A DNA stretch of 64,000 nucleotides from DASPKT01 sp035626475 (lineage in GTDB: Bacteria > Pseudomonadota > Alphaproteobacteria > Azospirillales > Azospirillaceae), in contig DASPNP010000065.1 of the NCBI GenBank assembly GCA_035626475.1, positions 1 through 64,000 on the forward strand, in the 5' to 3' direction. Of the stretch, positions 15,780-29,217 are shown piece after piece. The position numbers were made by a program, and so were the translations under genes. The notes under the pieces are model-generated. The model was given only the letters and a program-made list of their open reading frames with translations. It was not told the origin of the DNA and did no database searches. The first letter of the stretch is position 1, and each line of letters opens with the position of its first letter.

Positions 15780-17195
15780 CTACTCCGCGCTCTTGCGCAG
15801 CCCGTCCTGGCCCGACGCGGCGCCCATCGGCAGGGTGACGGTGAAGGTGCTGCCGCGGCCGACCTCGCTCTCGATCGACAGGCGGCCGCGGTGGCGGTTC
15901 ACGATGTGCTTCACGATGGCGAGGCCCAGGCCCGTGCCGCCCAGCTGGCGGGAGCGGGCGGGGTCCACCCGGTAGAAGCGCTCGGTCAGGCGCGGCAGGT
16001 GCTGGCGGGCGATGCCCTCGCCCCGGTCGGTGACGGCGACGGCCGCCATGCCGGGCGCGCGGCGCTCCAGCCGCACCGTCACCTCGGTGCCGTCGCGCGT
16101 GTACTTGACGGCGTTGTCGACCAGGTTCTGCACCACCTGGGTCAGCTGATCCTCGTCGCCGGTGACGGGCAGCGACTCCGGCCCATCGATGGCGATGGCG
16201 ATCCGCCGCGCCGCCGCCCGCAGCTCCAGCATGGCGGCGACGCTGCGCACCAGCCGCGCCAGGTCGACCTCGCCCTGGGGCGGGGAGTGCTCGTCCAGCT
16301 CGATCCGCGACAGCGACAGCAGATCGGCCACCAGCCGCGCCATGCGCCCGGCCTGCTCCTGCATGATCGACAGGAAGCGGTCATGGGCGGCGGGATCGTC
16401 GCGGGCGGGGCCCCGCAGCGTCTCGATGAAGCCCACCAGGGTCGACAGCGGCGTGCGCAGCTCGTGGCTGGCATTGGCGACGAAGTCGGCGCGCATCTGC
16501 TCCGACCGCTTGATGGCGGTGATGTCGTGCAGCGCCAGGATGGCGACCAGCTCGGTCACGTCCTGGCCCGCGGCGGTGCGGGCGGTGCGGCGGAAGGGCT
16601 TCACCCGCGCCTCCAGGACCCGCTCCACCGGGACTGGCAGCGTCAGCTCCACGGTGCGCGCGTCGCCGCCGGCCAGCACCTCCTCCACCGCGCCCAGCAC
16701 GGCGGGCGCCCGCAGCGCCAGCGCCAGGTCGCGCCCCACCACCGCCTCCCCGAACAGCGAGCGGGCGGCGGCATTGGCCAGGTCGACCGAGCGCCGGCTG
16801 TCGATCAGCAGCAACGGGTTCGGCAGCGCCTCCAGCATGGCGTCGCCCATCGCCAGGCGTCCGCGCGCCGCCGCCAGCCGCTCGGTCCAGGCGGCGTGCA
16901 GCCGGTTGGCGCCGGACAGCAGCGCCTCGGCCGTGTCGGTGGCGACGGAAGGCGGCGGCATGGGATGTTCCACGTCCGCCAGCTTCTCCAGGTGCCGGGC
17001 CATCTGCCGCGCGTCGGACAGGATGAGGCGCAGCACCAGCAGCGTCAGGCCCGAGGTCAGGGTCAGCGTGGCGATGACCGGGCCCCAGTCGACCCGGCCG
17101 TTCACCGCCAGCCCGACCAGCAGCACGGCGGTCGGGGCCAGCAGCGCCAGTCCCGTCCCGAAGATGCGTCTGGCGCTGATGTCGTGCCGGGCCAT
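15780..17195 (-). CDS. phoR: Phosphate regulon sensor histidine kinase PhoR
   Basis: A 471-residue membrane kinase. Two N-terminal hydrophobic segments (about 13-31 and 38-58) are followed by a PAS-like region (about 115-225), a HisKA domain with phospho-acceptor His244 in VANASHELRTPL, and an HATPase domain with N box VVQNLVDNAVKY, G1 VTDRGEGIA and G2 GGTGLGLAIV. It phosphorylates PhoB under phosphate limitation. It lies upstream of pstS on the same strand, so the order is phoR-pstSCAB-phoU-phoB. A roughly 400-nt gap with its own promoter signals separates it from pstS. Confidence 0.92.
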   Translation of the reverse strand: MARHDISARRIFGTGLALLAPTAVLLVGLAVNGRVDWGPVIATLTLTSGLTLLVLRLILSDARQMARHLEKLADVEHPMPPPSVATDTAEALLSGANRLHAAWTERLAAARGRLAMGDAMLEALPNPLLLIDSRRSVDLANAAARSLFGEAVVGRDLALALRAPAVLGAVEEVLAGGDARTVELTLPVPVERVLEARVKPFRRTARTAAGQDVTELVAILALHDITAIKRSEQMRADFVANASHELRTPLSTLVGFIETLRGPARDDPAAHDRFLSIMQEQAGRMARLVADLLSLSRIELDEHSPPQGEVDLARLVRSVAAMLELRAAARRIAIAIDGPESLPVTGDEDQLTQVVQNLVDNAVKYTRDGTEVTVRLERRAPGMAAVAVTDRGEGIARQHLPRLTERFYRVDPARSRQLGGTGLGLAIVKHIVNRHRGRLSIESEVGRGSTFTVTLPMGAASGQDGLRKSAE

Positions 17196-17217
17196 GCTCC
17201 GCCTCCGGCCGTCCGGG

Positions 17218-19485
<2,268 letters not shown>

Positions 19486-19729
19486 CTCGGTTTCCTCCGT
19501 TTCCCCACCCGGCCGGTCGCCCGTGGTTCCGGGTCGCCGCCGCTTCTTATGCCGCGATGGTAGCCGCTCCCGCCCCGCCGCCGCTAGTCCCGCGGCATGA
19601 CGATGGCGTGACGGGACCGTTACGGCAGCCGAACGATCCCCGCACACCGCGCCGTGACGATCGTTCCGCTCCTTCACCGGCTGTTAACCACCCAAGGTCA
19701 TCCTGCGCCGGTCTCGACGGAGGATGATC

Positions 19730-19915
19730 ATGATCACGGTGTTCTGGCTGGCGCTCGCGGGTTACCTGCTGGTGGGTCTCGGCGACCTCATCCCGGCCGG
19801 CTTCTCGACCAAGAAGACGGGCGTGCGCGCGATGTTCAGCGTCTGCCTCGCCGCCCTGGTCTTCGCCCTGTCCTGGCCCTGGCGCTACGCCCGCGGGCAG
19901 GCGCTGGAGGACTGA
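19730..19915 (+). CDS. Small membrane protein (61 aa)
   Basis: A 61-residue protein with two hydrophobic segments (about 2-20 and 36-52) and a polar loop with FSTKKTGVRAMF. The ATG at 19730 is chosen over one 6 nt earlier because the GGAGG at 19719-19723 would abut the earlier codon but is 6 nt from this one. I do not recognise a family. It stands alone between the divergent maeB gene and the sigma-factor operon. Confidence 0.6.
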   Translation: MITVFWLALAGYLLVGLGDLIPAGFSTKKTGVRAMFSVCLAALVFALSWPWRYARGQALED

Positions 19916-19950
19916 CCTCCGCGCAATCGCGAGCCTGTCGCGCGCCGGCC

Positions 19951-19977
19951 GGGAAATTCCTGTAGGCTGGTGCGACA
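19951..19977 (+). promoter_or_regulatory. Possible ECF-type promoter of the sigma-factor operon
   Basis: GGGAAAT at 19951-19957 and CGACA at 19973-19977 have the spacing (15 nt) and flavour of ECF sigma -35/-10 pairs, about 30 nt upstream of the sigma gene. ECF genes are often autoregulated. The match is weak and is listed only as a candidate. Confidence 0.25.
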
Positions 19978-20007
19978 GGACGCGCCGCTCCTTGGCGTGC
20001 AAGGGGC

Positions 20008-20613
20008 ATGTACGCACTCGACCAGCCACATCGTGACGCTTCCCCCGGGGATGAGCCGTCCGACGATTCGCTGCTCTCCGCCGTCGCGGCGGGCGACCGC
20101 GACGCCTTCCGCCTGCTGGCCGCCCGCCACACCGCCCGCGCGCTGACGCTGGCCGAGCGGGTGCTGGGCAACGCCTCGGACGCCGACGAGGTGGTGCAGG
20201 AGGCGCTGCTGCGCGTCTGGCGCCATGCCGACCGCTGGCGCCCCGGCGGCCCGGCGCGCTTTTCCACCTGGTTCCACCGCATCGTGCTGAACCTCTGCCT
20301 GGACCGGCGGCGCAGGCCCGTCCATGCCGGGCTGGAGCAGGCGCCCGACATTCCCGACCCCGCGCCCTCCGCGCCGGCCCTGATCTCACGCGGGCAGGTG
20401 GCCGCCAAAATCGCCGCCGCCCTGGCCGAGCTGCCGCCGCGCCAACGCGCCGCGGTCGCGCTCTGCTATTACGAGGACCGCCCCGCGTCGGAAGCGGCGG
20501 GCCTGCTGTCCCTGTCCGTCTCGGCGCTGGAATCCCTGCTGGCCCGCGCCCGCCGCTCGCTGCGCGCCCGCCTCGCCGGGCTGCCGGCCGACTGCATCGG
20601 AGACGATCCATGA
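20008..20613 (+). CDS. ECF (sigma-70 family, group 4) RNA polymerase sigma factor
   Basis: A 201-residue alternative sigma factor. Region 2 (about 27-95) contains DADEVVQEALLRVWRHADRW and the -10-recognition segment FSTWFHRIVLNLCLD. Region 4 (about 135-190) contains LAELPPRQRAAVALCYYED and the helix-turn-helix ending in ALESLLARARRSLR. It directs polymerase to a small regulon, probably including itself. It overlaps the next gene by 4 nt. Neighbours suggest it is held by the downstream membrane protein and governed by the periplasmic sensor. Confidence 0.92.
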   Translation: MYALDQPHRDASPGDEPSDDSLLSAVAAGDRDAFRLLAARHTARALTLAERVLGNASDADEVVQEALLRVWRHADRWRPGGPARFSTWFHRIVLNLCLDRRRRPVHAGLEQAPDIPDPAPSAPALISRGQVAAKIAAALAELPPRQRAAVALCYYEDRPASEAAGLLSLSVSALESLLARARRSLRARLAGLPADCIGDDP

Positions 20614-20915
20614 CCCATCCCGACGATCCGCTGCGCCGGCTGCTGGCCCGGGCGCCCGAGCCGCAGGTCACGCGTGAGCGCGTCGACCGGGTGGTCGGCG
20701 CCGCGCTCGCCCGCCTCGACGCCGGGGCCGCCGCGCCTCCGGTGCCCCGGCGCGCCTGGCCGGCCGCTCCCCGCCTGGCCTGGCTGGCCGGCGCCATGGC
20801 GGCCGGGCTGGCGGTGGGCATGCTGACCCTGCCGCCGCCGGCGCCCCAGGCCGCCCGGCTGGACGCGGCCGGCCTGCTGATGACCTCCCTCACCGTCGAG
20901 AGGATATCCCCGTGA
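20610..20915 (+). CDS. Short membrane protein, probable anti-sigma factor
   Basis: A 101-residue protein with a cytoplasmic N-terminal part of about 50 residues (DDPLRRLLARAPEPQVTRERV), one membrane segment (about 54-72, LAWLAGAMAAGLAVGMLTL) and a short periplasmic tail. There is no zinc-binding HxxxCxxC motif. Position directly after the sigma gene with a 4-nt overlap, and its topology, point to an anti-sigma role; this is inference. It overlaps the next gene through a GTGA junction. Confidence 0.65.
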   Translation: MTHPDDPLRRLLARAPEPQVTRERVDRVVGAALARLDAGAAAPPVPRRAWPAAPRLAWLAGAMAAGLAVGMLTLPPPAPQAARLDAAGLLMTSLTVERISP

Positions 20916-21502
20916 CGATGGACACCCCCTCGGGTAGCCGCATGCGCGCCCTGCTGCTGGGCTCGGTCGGCCTCAACCTGTTCCTGGCCGGAGCGCTGGT
21001 CCCGCACCTGCTGCGCCCCGCCGCCGGCGACGTGCTGGTCCCGGCGCCGGCGCCGAACGTGCTGTTCCTGAACCGGGGGCCGGGGGAACTCCTGCCCGCC
21101 GGCGACGCCGCGGTCCTGGCCGGCGCCGGTGCCCCGCCCGAGGCGATGCGGCGCTTGGCCGAGGCGATGGAGAATGTGTCGGAGGAGGTGCGTGCGGCAC
21201 TGACAGCGGCGCCCTTCGACCCGGCCGCCCTGGCGGCGGCGCTCACCCGGGGCGCGGAGGCGCGGCGCGCCTTCGAGACGGCGCACCAGGAGTCGATGCT
21301 GGCGGCGGTGGCGAAGCTGTCGCCGGAAGGGCGGGCGCGTCTGGCGGAATGGGAGGCGCCGATCGGCCTGGGCGCGCTGGTGCCGCCGGGGGCGGTGCCG
21401 GTGGTAGGGCCGATGGGGGCGCCGCCGCCGGGGGCCATTCAGATCCGACCGGGCGCCACGCCCATGGTGCTGCCGCTGAAGGAGCCGCCGCCGGGCCGGT
21501 GA
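20912..21502 (+). CDS. Periplasmic heavy-metal-sensor-like protein
   Basis: A 196-residue membrane-anchored periplasmic protein. A single N-terminal membrane segment (about 11-32, LLLGSVGLNLFLAGALVPHLL) is followed by a helical hairpin domain with MRRLAEAMENVSEEVRAAL and ARRAFETAHQESMLAAVAKLS. It resembles the CnrX/ZraP-like metal-resist family that accompanies ECF sigma factors. The C-terminus is a Pro/Gly-rich tail. The GTG start overlaps the previous stop. Its ligand is unknown; the histidine/methionine content is modest, so envelope stress is an alternative cue. Confidence 0.65.
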   Translation: MTMDTPSGSRMRALLLGSVGLNLFLAGALVPHLLRPAAGDVLVPAPAPNVLFLNRGPGELLPAGDAAVLAGAGAPPEAMRRLAEAMENVSEEVRAALTAAPFDPAALAAALTRGAEARRAFETAHQESMLAAVAKLSPEGRARLAEWEAPIGLGALVPPGAVPVVGPMGAPPPGAIQIRPGATPMVLPLKEPPPGR

Positions 21503-21524
21503 GCTTCTGGGCCGCTGAGGGCGC

Positions 21525-23735
<2,211 letters not shown>

Positions 23736-23894
23736 TTTAATAAAATGTCTCCACTGCGCCTGGGCGCGACAGTCTTTGCAACTCTATACGCACGGATAGG
23801 CTTGTCCAGCCCCCCGCATCTCGCCCTTTCGGCCGAGTGCGGCAAGTCTAGACGCCTCAGATGATTGCAATATTCGAAACGTGGCGGCGCCGTT

Positions 23895-26702
23895 TCAGGA
23901 AATCCACGGCTCCCGGCCGCAGACGATCTGTTCCGCCGCCTGCGAGTCCACGGGCTTCGAGAACAAATAGCCCTGGCCGCGCGCGCAACCCAGGGCCCGC
24001 AGCCGCTCCAGGTGGGACCGGCTCTCCACCCCTTCCGCAACCACGGAGAGGTCCAGGATGCGCGCCAGCTGCAGGATGGTGCGGACCACTTCCGCCCCTT
24101 GCTCGGAGCGGTCCATCTCGGTGATGAAGGACCGGTCGATCTTCAGGGCCTCCAGCGGCAGGCGCTGGAGATAGCTGAGGGAGGAATAGCCGGTGCCGAA
24201 ATCGTCGATGGCCAGGCCGATGCCCAGCCGCCGCAGCCGGTGCAGCACGTCCACCGACTTGGCGGCGTTGCCGATCAGCCCGCTCTCGGTGACCTCCAGC
24301 TTCAGCCAGTCGGACTTGGCGCCGGTCATCTCCAGCACCCCCTGCACCCAGCGCGGCAGGTCGAGCTTCGCCCCGTCCAGCTGGTAGGGCGACAGATTGA
24401 CCGAGAGGTAGAGGTCGCGCTGCGGCGCCATGCGGCGCCACCGGGCGATCTGGCGGCAGGCCTGCACCAGGATCTGGTTGCCCAGCGGCACGATCAGGCC
24501 CGTCTCCTCGGCGATGGGGATGAAGTCGCTGGGCGGGACGGGCCCGCGCTCCGGATGGTTCCAGCGCGCCAGCACCTCGAAGCCGGCGATGCCGCAATCC
24601 GCCAGGTTCACGATCGGCTGGTAGGCCAGCGTCAGCCCCTGCCCGAAATAGACGGCGTGGCGCAGCTGGTCGTAGAGGTCGTAGCGCTCGGTCAGCCGGG
24701 CCCGCATGGCGCCCTCGAACGCCTTGGTGCCGCCACCCGACGCCTCCGCCTCGAAGGCGGCGATCTCGGCGTTGCGCAGCATCTCCTGCGGCAGGGCCTG
24801 CGGACCGGCGGCGGGGACGAGGCCGAGGCTGGCGGTGACGAACAGGTCGCGCCCGTCCAGCGCCACCGGCGTCCGCAAGGCCTCGCGGATGCGGGAGCCC
24901 AGGCGGGTCGCGGCGTCGGCGCCGCTCTCCTCGGGCACCAGCACCGCGAACTCGCCGGTGTCGACCCGGGCCAGCAGGTCGCCCTCGCCCAGGCACCCGG
25001 CCAGGCGGCGGGCGACGGCGGCCAGCAGCCGGTCGGCGAGGTCGTCGCCCAGGCTGCCCTTCAGGGTGCGGAAGCGGTCCAGGCTGGCCACCAGCAGGGC
25101 CGGATGCCGGTCCTCGGCCAGCGCCGCCTGGATGTCGCGCAGCATGTGCGCCCGGTTCGGCAGTTCGGTGACCGGGTCGAAATAGGCCAGCCGGTGCAGC
25201 CGCTCCTCGGCCGAGGCCCGGTACAGCTCGGCGCCTCGCTCCGCCAGCAGCCGGTGCAGCTCGTGCGCCGCCTCCTGCTTGGCGGCGCTCCACGGGCCGC
25301 GCCGGCCGCGGGTCAGCAGCAGGTGGCCGGCGTGGGGCAGCTCCATGAACAGGGCGGCGCCCGGCCAGTCCTCCGGCGCCGCGCCGGCGTCCAGCAGCAG
25401 GCGGCAGTCCGCCACCGCGACGACGCCGTCCAGCGCCCGGTTCCGCAGCGCGGTCAGCAGCGCGTCGCGGGTCGCAGCGGAGGCGGCGCCGTCGGTGCGC
25501 TCGTCGCCGCCGATCCGCAGGTCCAGCGCCTCGTGGTCGAACAGCACGGCCAGCCGCTGCCGCTCCTCCCACAGGGTGCGCGCGAGGTCGGTGCTGGCGC
25601 GCAGCGACTGGGACAGGCGGGCCAGGGCGCGGGCGGCCGCGACGCGGTCATTGGCCACGGCCCGCTCGGCCAGCGCGCCGATCTGCGCCGCGACGATCTC
25701 GCCCATGGCCTCGCACAGGGCCCGGACCGGCGGCGCCACGATCCGCGGGCGGCGGTTGTAGCAGGCCACAAGCCCCCACAGACGCCCGCCCACCACCAGC
25801 GAGATGCTCAGCACGCCGCGTACCCCGGCGCGCCGGTTATGGTCGTGCAGCAGCGGCGTCAGCCCCCGCAGCCAGGCGCGCGACAGGTCCAGCGGCAGCC
25901 CCGTGGCGGGATTGGCCGGGGGGTGCAGCGGCACCATCGGCGCTTCCGTGTCGGACACGAGGCGCAGGCGGGTCAGGGTGTAGATGGCCCGCAGCTCGTC
26001 CGGGAAGATGCCGGGCATTACCGTGCGGCCGGCGAAGGGATCGGTTCCCGGCTCGGCGTCCTGGGCGATGAGTTCGGGCCGCTCCTCCGCGTCGAAGCGG
26101 ATCACCGCCGCCATGTCGAAGCCGGTGAGGATGCGGGCGTCCCGGGCGGCGGCGCGGGCCAGCGACAGCACGTCGGGCGCGGCGTGGTAGCGCCGGATCG
26201 CCGTCCCGAAGGCCGACAGGAAGCCCGAGGCGACGCCGAGGTCCAGCATCTGCCAGGGCTCGATCTCCACGATCAGCCCGCCGGCGCCCCAATGGGCCTG
26301 CAGATGGACGTTCAGCCCGCCCCCGGGCGTCTCCACCCGGGTCTGGACCGGGGTGATGCTGCCGCCGGCCGAATCCTCCACCGCCGCTTCCAGCGCCGCG
26401 GCGGCCGGCCGGCCCAGCAGCGCCTCCGCCGTCCGGCCGATCGCCGCCGGCACCGCGACGCCGCAGAGCTCCGCCAGGTTGCAGCCCGCCTGCAGCACCC
26501 GGTAGCCATCGTCCAGCACCAGCAGCCAGCCGTGCGGCTGCACGCCCGGGCGGGGTGCCGGGTCGGCCTCGGCCGCCATGTCGGCGGCGGGATCGTCGGC
26601 CGTTCCGGTCTGCAGCGGGACAGAGAGCATGCGTTCGCCAAATGATTGTTTTGCCGCATCGTCTCTCGACGTCGCGTAGGTAAGCCTAGAATGAGGTGCC
26701 AT
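23895..26702 (-). CDS. Phytochrome-like PAS-GAF-PHY protein with degenerate GGDEF and intact EAL domain
   Basis: A 935-residue soluble signalling protein. The PAS_2 domain (about 53-150) starts VQPHGWLLVLDDGY; the phytochrome-type GAF (170-320) includes LDLSRAWLRGLTPLL and GVLSISLVVGGRLWGLVACYN; a PHY-like region follows. No Cys precedes the PAS domain, the PASDIP Asp is missing (MPGIFPDELRAIY), and the His that stacks on biliverdin is replaced, so it may not bind a bilin. The GGDEF motif reads DTGEF at 581-585 and is probably inactive. The EAL domain (675-920) keeps Glu709 (EVL), Asn769, Glu803, Asp833/834, Lys854, Glu890 and Gln910, as in active c-di-GMP phosphodiesterases. The start is uncertain (26702 or 26630); neither has a clear ribosome-binding site. 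Confidence 0.88.
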   Translation of the reverse strand: MAPHSRLTYATSRDDAAKQSFGERMLSVPLQTGTADDPAADMAAEADPAPRPGVQPHGWLLVLDDGYRVLQAGCNLAELCGVAVPAAIGRTAEALLGRPAAAALEAAVEDSAGGSITPVQTRVETPGGGLNVHLQAHWGAGGLIVEIEPWQMLDLGVASGFLSAFGTAIRRYHAAPDVLSLARAAARDARILTGFDMAAVIRFDAEERPELIAQDAEPGTDPFAGRTVMPGIFPDELRAIYTLTRLRLVSDTEAPMVPLHPPANPATGLPLDLSRAWLRGLTPLLHDHNRRAGVRGVLSISLVVGGRLWGLVACYNRRPRIVAPPVRALCEAMGEIVAAQIGALAERAVANDRVAAARALARLSQSLRASTDLARTLWEERQRLAVLFDHEALDLRIGGDERTDGAASAATRDALLTALRNRALDGVVAVADCRLLLDAGAAPEDWPGAALFMELPHAGHLLLTRGRRGPWSAAKQEAAHELHRLLAERGAELYRASAEERLHRLAYFDPVTELPNRAHMLRDIQAALAEDRHPALLVASLDRFRTLKGSLGDDLADRLLAAVARRLAGCLGEGDLLARVDTGEFAVLVPEESGADAATRLGSRIREALRTPVALDGRDLFVTASLGLVPAAGPQALPQEMLRNAEIAAFEAEASGGGTKAFEGAMRARLTERYDLYDQLRHAVYFGQGLTLAYQPIVNLADCGIAGFEVLARWNHPERGPVPPSDFIPIAEETGLIVPLGNQILVQACRQIARWRRMAPQRDLYLSVNLSPYQLDGAKLDLPRWVQGVLEMTGAKSDWLKLEVTESGLIGNAAKSVDVLHRLRRLGIGLAIDDFGTGYSSLSYLQRLPLEALKIDRSFITEMDRSEQGAEVVRTILQLARILDLSVVAEGVESRSHLERLRALGCARGQGYLFSKPVDSQAAEQIVCGREPWIS

Positions 26703-26934
26703 TCGTTAACAAGAGCTTGCCCCGCCGCCCCATCGGCGCACCCGGTGGCACTCCAACCCGCCGGCGCGCGCCACCAGGAGGTTCATTGTCCTTAAGAAGG
26801 GCAGGTAAATTGAAATCCCCCGCCCCGGCATGATAACCATAGCCCGAAGGGGTAGCGCCGGAGGCGGCCTGGGAATGGGTGCAGCGTTGGTCGATGCCGG
26901 GGGGCGGCACGGCGGAAGGTCGGGGGCGGTCTGA

Positions 26935-27714
26935 ATGCTCGATCGGTTGTTCCGATGGGTCGGCAAGCGCCCGGGCGCGGATGCGGGGAGCGATCCCATG
27001 CCCGCCGCCGAGGCGACGGAGCCGGATGAGGGCGCGCGGGCGGAGCCGAAGGGCGATGCCGGCCGCGGCGCCGTGTTTTCGTCACGGGCGGTGCGCGACG
27101 CGGCGGTGGTCACCACCTGCATCGACGCGCTGCGCCGTTATGTCGCCGGCGACGAGCCGATCGACCAGCTGATGTTCAAGCTGCAGTCGCTCAGCGGCGA
27201 GCAGTCCTCCTTCCTGCAGATCAGCCTCGAGCCGGGCCTGCTCGACCAGGCCATGGCCCGCACCGCCGACCAGCGCAGCCCGCAGGCGGCGGCGCTGCGC
27301 CGCATGCTGGTCGATCTTTCCGGCGGGGAGGGGCCCGGCGCGGCCGCTGCCTCGGCGCCGTCCGGCACGACGGCGGCGGCCCCGCTCGCGGCCATGACCG
27401 GCCCGCGCCCGCCGCGCCCGACCCTGCCGATCCCGCCGCGCCCCGCCGCGCCACCGGCCGCCCAGCCGGTCCCGCAGCCGGAGACGGCGCCCGCCGCCGC
27501 CACGGCGGCCGTCTTCCGCACGCCCGACCCGGTCGTGTCGGTCATGCCCGAGATTCCCGCCGCCCTGAGCTCGGAGGAGGAGGCGCCGACGCCCGTGCCG
27601 CCCCCGCCGCCGCGCCCGCCGGTCGCCGCGCCCAGCCTGCCGCGCCTGCCGCGCGACGCCGCAGAGGCCCGCCGGGCCCGGCTGTTCGACTCCATTTCCG
27701 ACAACGTCCCGTGA
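26935..27714 (+). CDS. Hypothetical protein, proline-rich C-terminus (259 aa)
   Basis: A soluble protein I do not recognise. Residues 1-45 are charged and low-complexity. Residues about 50-128 form the only compact-looking region (AVVTTCIDALRRYVAGDEP, LMFKLQSLSGEQSSFLQISL), predicted helical. Residues 130-240 are an Ala/Pro-rich linker with PPPPPRPP. No signal peptide or membrane segment. The next gene starts 13 nt after its stop and is also unrecognised, so the two form an operon. The long disordered tail suggests a scaffold or tether. Confidence 0.7.
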   Translation: MLDRLFRWVGKRPGADAGSDPMPAAEATEPDEGARAEPKGDAGRGAVFSSRAVRDAAVVTTCIDALRRYVAGDEPIDQLMFKLQSLSGEQSSFLQISLEPGLLDQAMARTADQRSPQAAALRRMLVDLSGGEGPGAAAASAPSGTTAAAPLAAMTGPRPPRPTLPIPPRPAAPPAAQPVPQPETAPAAATAAVFRTPDPVVSVMPEIPAALSSEEEAPTPVPPPPPRPPVAAPSLPRLPRDAAEARRARLFDSISDNVP

Positions 27715-27727
27715 ACGAGGCCGCCCG

Positions 27728-29152
27728 ATGATCGACGAGCACCGCGAGACCAGCGACGCCGTCGCCGCGCCCCCGGGGGGCAAGCCCGCCGGGGATCCGG
27801 CCGCGAAGGATGCCATGAGCAAGGATTTGTCCACGAAGGACGCGCCGCGGGACGGCGAGATCCAGGAAAGCGTCGACCCGTTCGACTATGCCGAGACCAT
27901 CGTCCGCGACCTGGCGGTGCATGTCGGCTCGCGGCTGCGCGACTTCCGCTCCGACCTCGCGGCCATGCATTCGGCCGTGGTGTCGCTGCCGGAGACGATG
28001 AAGATCAACGCCCTGGGGCAGAGCATCCAGGAGCTGCGCGAGCGCGTCGCCCACCTGACCGGCGTCGTCAGCCACCACGCCGCCCGCCCGCAGGAGGAGC
28101 TGGACCGGCTGAACCGCGGCTTCGGCGAGGTCGGCACCCGGGTCAACGAGCTGGGCCAGCGGCTGGGCACGCTGGAGGCATGGCTGAGCCAGGCCCGCGC
28201 CGCCGGCGGCATCGAGCTGCCGGAACTGCCGGCCGTGCAGCCGGTGGAGCAGTTCGACAAGGTCGTCGACCAGATCCACGAGTCGATCCTGCGCATCGTC
28301 GGCGCCGTGCGCGAGCTGCAGCTCGATCTGCGCGACCTGCGGATCGAGGTGCGCAAGGGCGGCAACGGCGCCGCCGGGCATGCCCCGGCTCCGGTGGCTC
28401 CCGCCGCGCCGCCGGCCGCGTCGCAGCCCTCGGCGCCTTCCTTCGACCCCGGCCCGCAGCTGCGCCGCTTCTCCGAGCAGCTGGCCGATTTCGACGCGCG
28501 CATCGTCCGGTTGGGCGAGCGGGTCGACGGGCTGTCCGCCACGATCGCCTCGGCCTCCGGCGAGACGGCGACCGGCGCCGTGGCCCCGGCGCCGCAGGAC
28601 GACACGCCGGGCCTCGCCTCGCTGGTCTTCGCCGCCTGGCCGCGCCTGATGCAGCCCACCGGTGCCGAGGCGCTGCGCACGGCGCTGGACCAGGTGATCG
28701 CCGGCCTCGCCCGCGGGCTGAAGGAGCAGGTGCGCGCGCCCGAGCTGCCGGCCGGCCCGGGCCTCGCCGCTGTCATGTGCGGCCGCGTCGACGGCCGGCT
28801 GGTGACAGCCCTGCTGGCGGTCGAGGACCTCGAGGGCCGCGCCTGGAGGGGCGAGGCCGGCACGCTGTCGTCCGAGGGCGCCGCGCCGCGCACCGCCTGC
28901 TGGCGCGCGCTGCTGGCCGCCGCGGCGATGGCCGAGCGGGCGCGCCCCGGCAGCTTCGTCTCGCCCATCATCATCTACGGCAACGGCCAGATGACCGGCC
29001 TGCCGGGCAAGCCCGAGGTGGTGGCCTACGCCGCCGCGATCGGCGCGCCGGAGCTGGCCGACCGGCTGCTGTCGGTCGCCGCCCCCGACTTCACCCACCC
29101 CGGCCTGCTGCGCCCGGGCGAGGTGGCCGGGTCGCTGGTGCGGATGCTCTGA
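27728..29152 (+). CDS. Hypothetical coiled-coil protein with C-terminal globular domain (474 aa)
   Basis: An unrecognised soluble protein. After an acidic, disordered N-terminus (1-45), residues about 50-210 are helical with heptad-like patterns (LGQSIQELRERVAHLTGVV, VNELGQRLGTLEAWL, VRELQLDLRDLRIEVRK). An Ala/Pro linker follows (about 215-240), then a second helix (LADFDARIVRLGERVDGLS). The C-terminal domain (about 295-474) is globular, with VMCGRVDGRLVTALLAVEDL and FVSPIIIYGNGQMTG. It is co-transcribed with the previous gene. Coiled coil plus linker suggest a structural or polar-organising role, but that is only inference. Confidence 0.7.
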   Translation: MIDEHRETSDAVAAPPGGKPAGDPAAKDAMSKDLSTKDAPRDGEIQESVDPFDYAETIVRDLAVHVGSRLRDFRSDLAAMHSAVVSLPETMKINALGQSIQELRERVAHLTGVVSHHAARPQEELDRLNRGFGEVGTRVNELGQRLGTLEAWLSQARAAGGIELPELPAVQPVEQFDKVVDQIHESILRIVGAVRELQLDLRDLRIEVRKGGNGAAGHAPAPVAPAAPPAASQPSAPSFDPGPQLRRFSEQLADFDARIVRLGERVDGLSATIASASGETATGAVAPAPQDDTPGLASLVFAAWPRLMQPTGAEALRTALDQVIAGLARGLKEQVRAPELPAGPGLAAVMCGRVDGRLVTALLAVEDLEGRAWRGEAGTLSSEGAAPRTACWRALLAAAAMAERARPGSFVSPIIIYGNGQMTGLPGKPEVVAYAAAIGAPELADRLLSVAAPDFTHPGLLRPGEVAGSLVRML

Positions 29153-29174
29153 CGACCGACCATCCATGATGAGA

Positions 29175-29206
29175 AAAGGGCCGCCCTCACCCGGGGGCGG
29201 CCCTTT
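29175..29206. terminator. Bidirectional intrinsic terminator
   Basis: Perfect stem AAAGGGCCGCCC / GGGCGGCCCTTT with a short loop, flanked by A- and T-rich ends. It sits between the convergent coiled-coil gene and the RTX gene and can serve both. Confidence 0.8.
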
Positions 29207-29217
29207 CCTTGTCCGGG

